A stretch of 64,000 nucleotides of DNA from Prorocentrum cordatum (GCA_963575745.1 CAUYUJ010020170.1:427187-491186), one strand, 5' to 3'; positions 21,851-32,531 are shown, counted from the stretch's first letter. A program made the numbers and translations. Notes: generated by a model from the sequence alone, not told the origin.

Positions 21851-22640
21851 ACCAATGGGGAGAGAGGGAGTGAGCTGGAAGAGTGGGAGGGGTGGAGAGG
21901 CAGGGAGAGGCTTACTTATGATTTTCGTGCCTGTGGTGGGTTCTTGTTCGCAAGCTGGGTGTGTTGTAGTTGTCGGGGGCGCCCGCGAACAGCCCCGTGT
22001 CACCCAGACTGTCTATGCATGTTCCGTCCTGAAAGACAGCGTGGGCCCCACACAGTGCGCTTCGAGCAATGAATGTGGTGCAATCTATGTGGAGCAATCT
22101 ATGTGGCGCAAGCTACGTGGTGCAATCTCTGGTTGGCAATATTTGTTGTGCAACCTATGTTGAGCAGTCTACGTGGTGCAATCTAAGTTGTCGTTGTTCA
22201 ATATATGTGGTACAGTCTATGTGGCGCACTTGATTTTTACACATGAGTTGAACTATTCCACGCCCCTGCAAACACCCCACTCACCCACCCGCAACTTGGC
22301 TTGCAAAACCCATGCGACGGCGATTGCGATGAGTGCTTGGCGTGGGCTGGTGCATCTCTGCGGCTGCGCTAGCCCGCGCACGCTCGCGCGCACAGTTGCC
22401 AGCTAGTTTGGCGCCACCGACGCGGCCGCGGGGGCGCTGACCGCTGGGCACTCCCAGCGGGCACTTCAGCGCGAGTCGGTGAGTTGGGCGGGCGCGGTAT
22501 CGTGGCGACGCCGAGAACGGTAGACACGATTATGAAAGTAGCGATGATGGTGGCGATGGTGAAAGTGACGACGGCAAGGCAGATGAGGGCGCCGATGTTG
22601 ATCACCCCCGCCGACAACGATGACGATGTTTTGCGTCGGC
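21851..22640. repeat. Degenerate 14-bp repeat and unassigned DNA
   Basis: At 22070-22230 the word TGGTGCAATCTATG and variants recur about ten times. The rest (21851-22070 and 22230-22640) shows nothing recognised on either strand. Confidence 0.5.
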
Positions 22641-23330
22641 GATGAAGGTTTTTGAAAGAGTTCGACATGCGCGCGCGTCCGACGCGCGCGAGTGGCCCGC
22701 AAGGTATTTTTTACAAGGATCGTGCCCCCGCCCCAGCACGCGCGCCATGGCGTTCGAATCGGTTCCACATGTGACGCGAGAGGCCCGCGTGGCAGAATTG
22801 GATGGACATGTTGAAACAAAAACGTACGGTCTTATTGCGAACCCGCAAGACCGCGAGCGCATGATTTTTGGAATACTGATGTTGCGAAACCATGTGTTTT
22901 TGATTTGTTTTCGTAATACTCGTTCTTGAAACCTTTACGAAACTTACTGTGTTTGAGGATTTCGGCATGCGCGCGCGACGGCGCGCGCGCGCGTGCACGT
23001 CGTCCAGTTCTTTGCAAAGAATTATTGCGACATGAGGCGTGCCAGGGCGTTCGAACGATTTCCACATGCGCACGCGCGAGAGGCACGCTTGGTAAGATGT
23101 TATGAACATGTTGCAATACCAAGGTTTCTTTTTAGATTTCGCAAGAGCGCGGTGTCAAGTTTCGTTTGGCAAACCGTGTTGCGATACCCTTGTTTTGTTT
23201 GCCTGTTTTTGTGATTCGGCTTTGAACGTTTTTCAGAGTCCTGCATGCGCTCGCCACGACGCGCGCGCACTTCGTCATATTTGTTGCAAGGGTTGTTTCG
23301 TTCCAGAAATGATGATTTGTGATGAACGAG
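22641..23330 (+). repeat. Tandem repeat of about 280-300 bp with GCGCGC tracts
   Basis: Three diverged units carry CATGCGCGCGCG-like tracts near 22666, 22968 and 23245. Each includes TTCGAA.CG.TTCCACATG (22755, 23049) and a T-rich segment. Alternating GC tracts of this kind can adopt Z-form. No coding capacity is evident. Confidence 0.65.
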
Positions 23331-23402
23331 TGCGCGCGCATAGTACTGCGAAGGCCTTACGGCCGGTGCCGCCGACCCTGGAGGGCGACCCATGCGTTCT
23401 CT

Positions 23403-23935
23403 AAGATGTCGGGGGGGGCCTCTTGGGGCTTCCTGGGGGCCTCTTGGGGGTCTCGTGGTGGCCTCTTGGGGGCATCTTGGGGTTACCTGGGAGCCTCTGT
23501 CGCCGAGGGCTCGTCGGGCCCCCCGTCTGGGCACCCTGTTGGAGCGGTGTGGGGGGCCTCCTGGGGCCATCTTGGAGGCATCTTGGGCGGTCTTGAGGCT
23601 CTCTTGGGTCATTTTGGGGCTCTCTTAAGACCTCTTGGGCTATCTTGGGGCCATCTTGGGAGCATCTGGGGCCGTCTTGGAGCGTCGGCAATTTGAAACG
23701 GCGAGAGCGCCAAAATCTATCAAACATTTTAAGGAAATCATTGATTTGTCCCTCTTCGTGCCCTCTTGGGAGTGCTCTTGGAGACTTCTTGGAGCGTCTT
23801 GGCAATCTCTTGGGCCGTCTCGAGGCTACTTTGGCGTCTTCGACCGATGGTTCGGCGATTCGGGGTCCTCTGGGGCCGTCTTGGAAGCCTCTTGAGGCAC
23901 TCTTGGCCAGTCTGGGGGCTTTTCTAGGTCCCGGG
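23403..23935 (+). repeat. TTGGGGCC-rich dispersed repeat, second copy
   Basis: Same word composition as 20357-21098. Its AT-richer core (23680-23760) begins GTCTTGGAGCGTCGGCAA and contains GGCGAGAGCGCCAAAATC. The right end runs into C-rich and G-rich sequence at 23936. Confidence 0.75.
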
Positions 23936-24189
23936 ACATCCCGGGGGGGATGCGTATCTGCCCCCCCCTCCCCCCCCGGGACCCCCCCCCCGGCGGGAAA
24001 GGGATCAAAGGGAAGGGGCTTCCCTTCGACTCAGCTACGACGTTGCTCAATTTCGCTTTGCCTTCAACTCAGCTACGACGTTGCTCGATTTCGCTTTGGT
24101 TTCGCTTTGGCTGGCGCGCCTGAGGGGAGGGCGACGACGACGACGAGGACGACGTCGACGACGACGACGACGACGACGAACGGAAGAGC

Positions 24190-24266
<77 letters not shown>

Positions 24267-24590
24267 CGACGACGACGACGACGTTCACGACGAACGGAAA
24301 AGCATCTTCCACACGCCGACAGGGTCGGCGGATTCTTTTACAAATGATGAGGGGTTGGGTCGATAACCGGCCTAGCTGGGATTGTATGGGTTCACATGTT
24401 GGATGGGTGATGGGGCAGAATCATATGTGTATCGCAATACGAACATGTGGGCCGTTAGGTCCCGGGGGGGAGAAGTAGATTCTATTTGGAAACCAGAGAA
24501 AATACGCTGTGCAATTGATTCCCCACATCCTAAGTGGAGTTTTTGTTATCTTTGGATACCCCGCGCACGAACAGGAACAGGAACCCACCC
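23936..24590 (+). repeat. Duplicated CTCAGCTACGACGTTGCTC block and GAC array
   Basis: AACTCAGCTACGACGTTGCT occurs twice (24028 and 24068). A GAC/GGC trinucleotide array fills 24128-24290, with CGAACGGAA near both ends. 24300-24590 is unique AT-richer DNA with nothing recognised. Confidence 0.7.
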
Positions 24591-24597
24591 ACATCCC

Positions 24598-24677
<80 letters not shown>

Positions 24678-24930
24678 GCATCATCATCATCATTATCACC
24701 ATCAGCAGCAACGTCATCGTCACCTTTCCTTTTCGTCACTCACACATTAGCACTTTTATCTTCACTGTCAACATCAGCACCAACATCACTTTATCTTCCA
24801 TTCACTCACTCACTCACGCACTCTCCCACTCATCATCATCACCAGCATTGTCGACATCACTCCCACACTCATTCGCACTCACACACAAACACATTCACGC
24901 ACTCACACCGTCACACACATCCACTTTGAG
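24591..24930 (+). repeat. CAT array and CACT-rich tract
   Basis: CAT repeats at 24597-24703 are followed by CACTCA/CATCAC-rich DNA to about 24925. The poly-His and poly-Ser frames are composition artefacts. Confidence 0.85.
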
Positions 24931-26315
24931 GAAGCTTCCGGCGGCAGTCCCTTTGGTGAGTGAATTGCAAGGAAGTCTCAGGCGGGAGCCCGCGTTTCAT
25001 CTCGGTAGCCGGAGCGGGCCATCCGAACCTTGTAACCGTCGTCTGTTTTGGGCCCCCCCCGCGTGAATCTTGAAGAAGCCTCAGGCGGGAGCTGCGTGTG
25101 TGAGTGGCTTGCGAGGAAGTCGCAAGCGGGAGCCCCCTCCCTATAGAATCCCAGTTTCATGTTGGCAATCCGAGCGGGTTTTCCATGCCCTGGAACTGCC
25201 GTCCTTTCTGGGCCCCTCGCGCTTGAATTTTGAGATTCTCAGGCGGGAACTTAGTTTGTGAGTGGATTGCGAGGAAGCCTCAGGCGGGAGCCCTTCCCTA
25301 TGGGGCCCGCGTTTCATCTTGGTAATCGGAGCGGGTCATCCGAAACTTGTAACAGTCTTCACTTTTGGGCTCATCACACTTGAATTTCGAGGAAGCCTCA
25401 TGTGGGAACCTCGTTTGTGATTGAATAGCGAGGAAGTCTCAGACGGACGCCCCTTCCGTATGGAGCCCGCATTTCATCATAGTTGAAGCGTGTCAGCCGA
25501 ACCTTGTAACTATCGTCGCTGCTGGGCCCTTCGCGCCTGAATGTGAAGAAGCCTCATGCGGGAGCCTCGTTTGTGAATAAATTTGGAGGAGGTCTCTGGC
25601 GGGAATCCCCTCCCTGTGGAACCCGCACTCTATGTTGGTAATCCGAGCGGGTCACCGAGATCTTGTAAATGTCGTCACTTTTGGGCCTCTCGCGCCTCAA
25701 TTTTGAAGAAGCGTCTGGCGGGAGCCTCGTTTGTGAGTGAATTACGAGGAAGTCTTAGGCGGGAGCCCCCTCCCCATGGAGCCCGCATTTCATCTTGGTA
25801 ATCGGAGCGGGTCATTCGAACCCTGTACCCGTCGTCAATGTTTGGCCCCTCGCGTTAGAATGTTTGAAAAAGCCTCTGGCGGGAGTTTCGTTTGTGAGTA
25901 AATTTGGAAGAATTCTTCAGCTCGCGCTCCGTGTTGGTAATTTGGGCGGGTCATCCAAATCCCTTGACAGTTGTCATCTATTTGGGCCCCATCACGCCTG
26001 AATATTGAAGAAGCCTCGGGCGGGAGCTTCATGTGTGAGTGAATTGCGAGGAAGTCGCAGGCGGGAGCCCCCTACATGGGGCCCGCGCTGCGCATTGGTA
26101 ATCCGAGCGGGCCACGCGAAACTTAGATTTGTCGCCAATTTTGGGTTCCACAGCCAGGCTTGAATCTTGAGGAAGTCTCAGGCGGGAGCTTCGTCTGTCA
26201 GTGAGTCGCGAGGGGGGTCTCGAGCGGGACCCCCCTCGCTATAGGGTCCGCAGCTCCATGTTAGAACCCGAGCGAGCCTTCGGGATCTCGTAGCTGTCGT
26301 CACAATCGGGCTCTT
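24930..26315 (+). repeat. Satellite with a unit of about 160 bp, roughly nine copies
   Basis: The landmark GAGCGGGTCATCCGAA and variants recurs near 25010, 25170, 25331, 25490, 25646, 25806, 25945, 26105 and 26265. Within each unit are GGAAGTCTCAGGCGGGAGCC, TTGGTAATC and a GAAGAAGCCTC segment, so the AGGCGGGAGC word occurs twice per unit. There are many stops and no gene. Confidence 0.85.
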
Positions 26316-26329
26316 CAGGAACGGAGGGT

Positions 26330-27360
26330 GTTGCGAGCCATCGCGGACCAATCCGCGCGGGGTCACTATTGTGCAAGGGGGCCACTCGCTCGGTTGAACC
26401 CAGCCCCCCGACGCGGCGATGGCGTCACCACCGGCTGCGCCAAGGATGAGGACGCTGGTCGCACACGCATGCCGGACGAGAAGTGGAAGCTGCACCCCTC
26501 CGTCGTGTTCTCCCACGCCACGCGCATGCGGAACATGCTGATATTGCGGCCGCCCGCGCGAAAGTTGTTGGAGCGCGGGCCGCTGGCGCTGCGGAAGGCG
26601 CTCCAGGATTTCGACGAGACGGCGGAGAGAGAAGCTAAGCAGGAGGAGGAGGACGAGGAGGAGAAGCAGGAGGAAGATGACCAGAGGGAAGAAGAGGAGG
26701 AGGAAGAGGAGGAGGAGGAGGAGGAGGAGGAGAAGGAGGAATATTAACAGGAGGAGGAGGAAGAATATGTGGAAGAGAAGGAGGAGGAGGAGGAGGAGGA
26801 GGAGGAGGAGGAGGAGGAAGAGGAGGAGGAGGAGGAGGAGGACGAGGAGGAGGAGGAGGAGGAGGAGGAGGAGGAGGCTTCATGGTTAAGAGGCACAACG
26901 ACCTGCGCGACACCATCGCGCGAGCCAGCCCTACGTGAAGCTGGCATTAGCGACATCGCAGTCGAACCGTGGATTCGCCCACCCACCGGGCGGGGCAATC
27001 CGGGTTTCCGCGCGGATCTCAGGTGCACCGACAGTGACGGCCAGTGGGCTTATCTCGACCTAGCGATCGTGCATCCCGCCTCGCGGCTGAGCCTGCAGGC
27101 CGGGGGGGGGGCCCACACCCAAGGCACCGCTGCCAGATTTGCCGAACAGGCCAGGCACCGCAAATAGAACGGAGTCGCTGGTTTCCAGCCCCTCGGCTTC
27201 GAAGTTTCGGGAGCCATGGGCGAGTCCACCCGGAAATGGCTCGCGCAGCAAGTGCTGGAGGGCCCTGGGCGACAGGAGACTCAGCACTCTCGACCGGTCC
27301 ATCGCCACCTGCGTGGTCCGGGAGGTGGCGCGCACGCTCATCAGCGCTGCCTGAGATAGT
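26330..27360 (+). pseudogene. Retroelement C-terminal remnant with PD-(D/E)XK-like part
   Basis: After a GGA array (26640-26880) the text KRHNDLRDTIARA (26887-26925), then FRADLRC, YLDLAIVHP (about 27050-27076), AARFAEQARHRK and FQPLGFEVSG (to about 27215), resembles the C-terminal nuclease-like segment found with many non-LTR reverse transcriptases (recalled pattern RHN-VRD, D-L-D-P, K-Y, F-P-E-G). The frame changes near 26930, and a TAG follows the Lys at 27166-27168 where Tyr is usual. 26328-26640 is also open but unrecognised. No RT is adjacent, so this is a decayed fragment. Confidence 0.45.
26640..26880 (+). repeat. GGA/GAG array
   Basis: Purine-rich on the plus strand, interrupted by AATATTAACA near 26741. 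It lies inside the retroelement remnant. Confidence 0.9.
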
Positions 27361-27396
27361 CGCCAGGCCAGCCAGCGCGCCTAACGCAGGGGTTTG

Positions 27397-27930
27397 GTGG
27401 CTCACGCCCCTGGGCCTGGAGCCGGCGGCCTAGCACGACGACAGCACTAGCGCGAGGACAGCGCTGCTGCAGGAGGACGCACGAGGACAGCACTAGCACG
27501 AGGACAGCACTATCACGAGGACAGCACTGGTACGAGGACAGCACTAGCACGAGGAAGGGAAGGGGCGCCGAGGAGGAGCGGCGAGACCGAGTAGGAGCAG
27601 GCCCAGCGCGCGGCCGGGCGCGCGCGGCGCCGCGCCGGGCGCGGCGGGCGCGGGCGCGGCTGCGTGGCTCACGCCCCTGGGCCTGGAGCCGGCGGCCTAG
27701 CACGACGACAGCACTAGCGCGAGGACAGCGCTGCTGCAGGAGGACGCACGAGGACAGCACTAGCACGAGGACAGCACTATCACGAGGACAGCACTGGTAC
27801 GAGGACAGCACTAGCACGAGGAAGGGAAGGGGCGCCGAGGAGGAGCGGCGAGACCGAGTAGGAGCAGGCCCAGCGCGCGGCCGGGCGCGCGCGGCGCCGC
27901 GCCGGGCGCGGCGGGCGCGGGCGCGGCTGC
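27397..27930 (+). repeat. Perfect 267-bp tandem duplication
   Basis: Unit 1 starts at 27397 and unit 2 at 27664, both with GTGGCTCACGCCCCTGGG. By eye the two are identical over the full unit. Each contains its own minisatellite of 17 bp (GCACGAGGACAGCACTA and variants) and a GC-only tail (GGCGCGCGCGGCGCCGCG). Confidence 0.9.
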
Positions 27931-27994
27931 GCTCGCCGCGCGGCGCGCCGAGGCGGCGGGCCCCCCATCGGACTCCGGCAGGTCCCGCCGCCGC

Positions 27995-28163
27995 GATGAT
28001 GAGGAGGAGGAGGAGGAGGAGGAGGAGGAGGACGCGGAGCGGAGGGGGGAGGGCGAGGAGGAGGAGGAGGAGGAGGAGAGGGATTAGGGGGAAGGGGAGG
28101 CGGAGGGGGAGGAGGAGGAGGAAGGGGAGGAAGAGGAGGAGGAGGAGGAGGAGGAGGAGGAGG
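27995..28163 (+). repeat. GGA array
   Basis: GGA/GGG repeats, purines on the plus strand. Confidence 0.9.
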
Positions 28164-28728
28164 ATGAGGAGTGCAAGCTCGGTGCGCTCGCGACATTTCT
28201 GACGTCCTACCCCTCCCTCCCATCGTTTACCATGGCGTGGATCTCTGCTCTATTCGCACAGTCGGGTGCCGAGCTGGGCAATGATCGAGAGATGGTGCGC
28301 GATGCATTGTAGAGCACGGCGTGGCATGGCATAGAAGAGCGCGACAGAGCGAAGGGTAAATGGGGCCCGTCTGGAGTTGCGGCTGGTGTTTAGCTCCCTG
28401 GGCTGATGGAGAGCACCCGCTGGCTCTGATTGCATCGTCGCCTGTTGAAAACAGAAACGGGGCTCCCGCTTGGTACTTCTCCAAACGCCGCCGCCCCGAA
28501 GTGTGTGTGGGTGGGGGTTTTTTGCGACCCACAAACTCAACGATTCGATTTCGGATGCGTAAACACTTGCGATGTTGTTCCCAACAATCATGTGGTGATG
28601 GGTCCTCGTTTTGAAAAGACAACGCCCCGCGTCTCCTCCTCCTCTCCTCTCTTCCCCCTCCCCTTCCTCCCTCTTCCCATCCGCCTCGTCCTCGTCATCG
28701 TCATCATCAGCATCATCCCACCCATTCC
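28164..28728. other. Unassigned DNA
   Basis: Nothing recognised on either strand. A short CTCCTCTCCTC/TCGTCATCGTCATC tract lies at 28620-28715. Confidence 0.5.
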
Positions 28729-29867
28729 ACCACACCCCTCACACGGTTCGTGGCCCCATAGGGAATCCCACCGACGGCTCCACTGGCAGGGTCCGCACGC
28801 GGGGACCGCCACCCATTCGGGCACAACCCTCACATGGTTCGTGGCCTCATAAGGAGTGTTACCCCTCACGAGGATCGTGGCCCCACAAAGAGCTCCACCG
28901 AAGGCCCATGTGGCAGGGTCCGCATGCGGGGACCACCACCCATTTGGGCACACCCTTCACGAGGATCGTGGCCCCACAGGAACTCCACCGACGGCCCCGG
29001 CGGCAGGGTCCGCATGCGGGGACCTCCACCCATGTAGGATTTGGGCACAAGGATTTTGGCACGCCCCTCACGAGGATCGTGGCCCCACAGGGAGCTCCAC
29101 CGAAGGCCCCAGCGGCAGGGTCCGCATGCGGGGACCGCCACCAATTGCTGCACGCCGTTCACCAGGATCGTGGCTCCACGGGAAACTCCACCGAAGGCCC
29201 CATTGGCAGGGTCCGCATGCGGGGGCCGCCATTCATTTTGGCACACCTCTCACGGGGATCGTGGCTCCACAGGGAGCTCCACCGAAGGCCCCAGTGGCAG
29301 GGTCCGCATGCGGGGACCGCCACCCATTCTGGTACAACCCTTACACGGCTCATGGCCTCACAGGGAGCTCCACCGAAAGCCCCAGCGACACCCCTTACAA
29401 GGATCGTGGCCGCTCCACCGGAGGCCCTTGTGGCAAGGTCCGCATGCGGGGACCACCACCTATTTTCGCACGCCCCTCACGACGCTCGTGGCCCCACAGG
29501 GAGCTCCTCCGAAGGCCCCAGCGGCAGGGTCCGCAAGCGGGGACCGCCACCAATTTTTTCCACACCCATCACGAGGATCGTGGCCCCACGCGGAGCTCCA
29601 CCGAAGGCCCCAGCGGCAAAGTCCGCATGCGGGGACCACAATTTTTTGGGGCACACCCCTCACGAGCATCGTGGCCCCACAGGGAGCTCCTCCGAAGGCC
29701 CCAGCGGCAGGGTCCGCATGCGGGGACCGCCACCAATTTTTTCCACACCCATCACGAGGATCGTGGCCCCACGCGGAGCTCCACCGAAGGCCCCAGCGGC
29801 AAAGTCCGCATGCGGGGACCACAATTTTTTGGGGCACACCCCTCACGAGCATCGTGGCCCCACAGGG
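28729..29867 (+). repeat. 91-bp satellite with a CCGCATGCGG palindrome in each unit
   Basis: The landmark GTCCGCATGCGGGGAC starts near 28790, 28918, 29008, 29120, 29211, 29302, 29438, 29529, 29621, 29712 and 29803: spacing mostly 91-92 bp, with 112-136 bp variants in the older left part. The last four units form a near-identical 183-bp dimer repeat. Since 91 is not a multiple of three, long open frames through the array shift codon register each unit and are not proteins. The array runs into the assembly gap. Confidence 0.92.
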
Positions 29868-29967
29868 NNNNNNNNNNNNNNNNNNNNNNNNNNNNNNNNN
29901 NNNNNNNNNNNNNNNNNNNNNNNNNNNNNNNNNNNNNNNNNNNNNNNNNNNNNNNNNNNNNNNNNNN
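29868..29967. other. Assembly gap (100 N)
   Basis: Exactly 100 N, the usual placeholder for a gap of unknown size, placed where the 91-bp satellite would continue. Confidence 0.98.
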
Positions 29968-30088
29968 CCGCCGCCCTCGCAGGCGGGCGCGCTTGCGCGC
30001 GGCGAGGGCCCCCCCCCCCCAGGAGGCAAGAAGGCGGGAAGGTCGGGGGGAGGAGGGGGGCAGGATGGAGGGAGGCAGGAGGGAGGCC

Positions 30089-30265
30089 TTCCCAGAGATC
30101 CGACGCCTCAACACACATGGGAGCGGCGGGTTTTTGGCTGTTTTCGGTTTCTGGGGGCCCTCGCGGGGCCTCGGGGCCGTCGAAGAACGATTCTGGACGG
30201 AAAACCGCGCAGACTTCTGGGGCCCATGCATCGAAAAAATTGGAGCGGCCGGATGTCCAGGGGGG
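30089..30265 (+). repeat. Dispersed repeat, copy 1 (partner at 57.47 kb)
   Basis: Contains AGAGATCCGACGC, GGCGGGTTTTTGGCTGTTTTC, GGGGCCCTCGC and GGGCCCATGCATCGAAAA.ATTGGAGC.GCC. The same blocks in the same order and spacing occur at 57474-57655. Confidence 0.8.
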
Positions 30266-30282
30266 GCCGGGCGGCGCCAACT

Positions 30283-31253
30283 GAGGAGGAGGAGGAGGAG
30301 GAGGAGGAGGAGGAGGAGGAGGAGGAGGAGGAGGAGGAGAGCAGGAGAGGAGGAGCAGGAGGAGCAGGAGGAGCAGGAGGAGCAGGAGGAGCAGGAGGAT
30401 GAGGAGGAGGAGGAGGAGGCGGAGGAGGAGGAGGAGGAGGAGGAGGAGGACGAGGACGAGGAAGAGGACGAGGACGAGGAGGGGGAGGAGGAGGAGGAGG
30501 AGGAGGAGGGACGAAGTGGAGGAGGAGGAGGAGGAGCAGGAGCAGGGAGGAGGAGGAGGAAGAGAGGAGGAGGAGGAGGAGGAGAGGAGGAGGAGGAGGA
30601 GGAGGAGGAGGAGGAGGAGGAGGAGGAGGAGGAGGAGGACGAGGAGGAGGACGAGGAGGAGGACGAGGAGGAGGACGAGGAGGAGGACGAGGAGGAGGAC
30701 GAGGAGGAGACGAGGAGGAGGACGAGGAGGAGGAGGAGGAGCAGGAGGAGGAGGAGGAGGAGGAGGAGGAGGAGGAGAGGAGGAGGAGGAGGAGAGGAGG
30801 AGGACGACGAGGACGAGGAGGAGGAGGAGGAGGGAGGAGGAGGAGGAGAGGAGGAAGGGGAGGAGGAGGAGGAGGAGGAGGAGGAGGGAGGAGGAGGAGG
30901 AGGAGGAGGAGGAGGAGGAGGAGGGGAGGAGGAGGAGGAGGAGGAGGAGGGGAGGAGGAGGAGAGGAGGAGAGGAGGAGGAGGAGGAGGAGGAGGAGGAG
31001 GAGGAGGAGGAGAAGAAAAAGGAGGAGGGGGAGGCGGAGGTGGAGGACGACGAGGACGACGAGGAGGACTAGGAGGACGAGGAGGACGAGGAAGAGGACG
31101 AGGACGAGGAGGACGAGGAGGACGAGGAAGACGAGGAGGAGGAGGACGAGGACGAGGAAGAGAAGGAGGAGGAGGAGGAGGAGGAGGAGGAGCAGGAGGA
31201 GGAGGAGGAGGAAAAGGCGGAGGAGGAGGAGGAGGAGGAGGAGGAGGAGTCTC
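30283..31253 (+). repeat. Nearly 1 kb of GGA/GAC array
   Basis: Purine strand is plus throughout, with GAC, GCA and GGG interruptions. It directly borders the 3' end of the minus-strand LINE at 31254. The flank beyond the LINE 5' end (48957 onward) has the same polarity. Confidence 0.95.
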
Positions 31254-31289
31254 TGGAGTCTCTGCCTGATCGCGTAGCGATGTGAGAAC

Positions 31290-31695
31290 TTAAATGTCCG
31301 CCACCCTCAGTGGGGTGTTCTTGGCTCTGGCATCGCTCTCGGCTCTGCTGAGGGCCTTTGGCCAAAGCCCCTTGGATATTCTCCGCAGGTATTCTAATCC
31401 TGTCGGGGTGGGTTTATCGCAATGGTCCCCGAGTTTCCCGAGGAGCTGGCTTGCGCACGACCCGCAGACAGAACAGAACCACACATTCAGCCCAGCGTGG
31501 AACCTTAAAGTGTGAGTATGATCGACATATCCCCCTGCTATGTGGACCTGCTTCCCAAGAGGAGCCATCATATAGGTGCCATCGGCATTACGCAACTCGA
31601 AACACTCACTGTTTAACCACTGAGCTCTTGAGGCCTGGGTGGTCGGGGTCCTACGACGGGTGCACTTGGAGCCACAGGAGTCTACAACGTGCTGA
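31290..31695 (-). pseudogene. C-terminal zinc-finger segment of LINE ORF2
   Basis: About 134 codons without a stop, separated from the rest of ORF2 by the copia-like insertion. The Cys-x2-Cys pair in CSVCGSC, followed by DHC, is likely zinc-binding; similar tails with a C-x2-C motif and a G-L-P ending are frequent at the C-terminus of dinoflagellate LINE proteins (recalled). In the disrupted copy it has no start and cannot be made as part of ORF2. Confidence 0.75.
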
Positions 31696-31700
31696 GATCT
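31696..31700 (+). repeat. Target-site duplication GATCT, left
   Basis: The five bases before the 5' LTR equal the five bases after the 3' LTR (42577-42581). Five-bp duplications are usual for Ty1/copia integrases. Confidence 0.75.
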
Positions 31701-32531
31701 CTTGTAAGTCCATCAGGCACGTATCGCTCATTGTGTTGACAGGTCACTGGGGTCATAACTGTGTATGCGTATTTTGCCTTGAGAACCTGACTGGAGTCAA
31801 GGACGGTGGCACGCATTGATCAGAATCTCGAGCAATACTGCACACGTCACAGGTGACCCCGTCGTCGGCATCCATCCTGCTGCTCTCGACTGTCGGGCGG
31901 GCAACCGTTCGACAGCCGAGGAGACACGCGGGAGCGAGGGTTTCCGTATACTTCATACTTTCATGAATTAATACAGTAGTCATGTCATTGAGAGGTGCAT
32001 GTGTATTATGAATTGTATTGTATTTTCGGCCAGCCTCCGGGGGCTGGCCCCATAACTTTAGTAGATTGTATTTACAGCCGATGCTCAATAGTGCATTTCG
32101 CTCAAAGTCGGTGGTCGGGCGGGGAATCCGTTCGATAGTCGACGACGCTCGTGTCAGAATCAGTGCGGACGTTCTGGTTGAAGGCGCGCTCGTTCGAAAG
32201 CGGATGGGCCAGCACGCCCGGAATTCTGACTTCTCGTTCCCGGTGACAAATCACCAGGGGCGGAAATTGGGGCGCTTATTCGGGCACGAAATTGCCACGA
32301 AACCTTGCGCGAGCCGCGGGACGGATGAGGGTCCGTACCCGTTTTTGGCTCAAGACGCGCCTCAATGCACTCTGAGGCCACACCAGAAAAAACGAACTCT
32401 GCTGGTCATCATTGTCATCGTTGGGAGGCCGCCGCGCGACTCAGGCTGTGATCGGACATGGCGTCCTCCAGCGCGGGACCGGGTGACTCGATCGTCCCTC
32501 TCCGCCGGACCTCCCCGAAGCCTGCCGCGCG
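31701..32531 (+). repeat. 5' LTR of the copia-like element
   Basis: Starts CTTGTAAGTCCATC and ends CCGCGCG by comparison with the 3' LTR; the ends are not the canonical TG...CA. It contains a hairpin GCCAGCC TCCGGG GGCTGGC near 32030 and a spliced-leader-like block at 32332-32354. If that block marks the RNA 5' end, U3 would be 31701-32331 and R-U5 32332-32531. Confidence 0.9.
32332..32354 (+). promoter_or_regulatory. Spliced-leader-like sequence in the 5' LTR
   Basis: The block reads TCCGTA, C, CC, G, then TTTTTGGCTCAAG. Compared with the 22-nt dinoflagellate spliced leader (DCCGUAGCCAUUUUGGCUCAAG) it has two substitutions and one extra T, and ends with the same GGCTCAAG. The 3' LTR has an identical block at 42377-42399. 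Confidence 0.55.

Larger units (their letters stand above)
31254..31700 (-). mobile_element. LINE, 3' fragment (cut off by the copia-like insertion)
   Basis: The minus-strand frame is open from 31695 to the stop at 31290-31292. It encodes the LINE C-terminus, with HTLRFHAGLNVWFCSVCGSCAS (31483-31418) and a later Cys, a zinc-finger-like pattern, then LEYLRRISKGLWP. A 3' UTR of about 36 bp passes into TCC repeats. The first codon at the left flank completes the codon begun at 42578-42577 on the other side of the copia element. Confidence 0.85.

Noticed and set aside
28729-29867. CRISPR-like array
   Set aside because: Whole 91-bp units are similar, with no unique spacers, and the DNA is eukaryotic.
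28611-31072. Very long open frames through the 91-bp satellite and the N gap
   Set aside because: Unit length is not divisible by three, the frames cross 100 N, and they continue into the GGA array; they are repeat artefacts.
30399-31277. Long Arg-rich, Glu-rich or Ser/Pro-rich open frames in GGA/TCC arrays (also 11.1-11.7, 26.6-27.0, 48.8-49.8, 60.5-61.6 kb)
   Set aside because: Trinucleotide arrays contain no stop codons in any frame, so length is no evidence of coding.
31703-32531. Canonical TG...CA limits for the LTRs
   Set aside because: Starting at TGTAAG (31703) leaves no matching target duplication; starting at CTTGTAAG (31701) gives GATCT on both sides.
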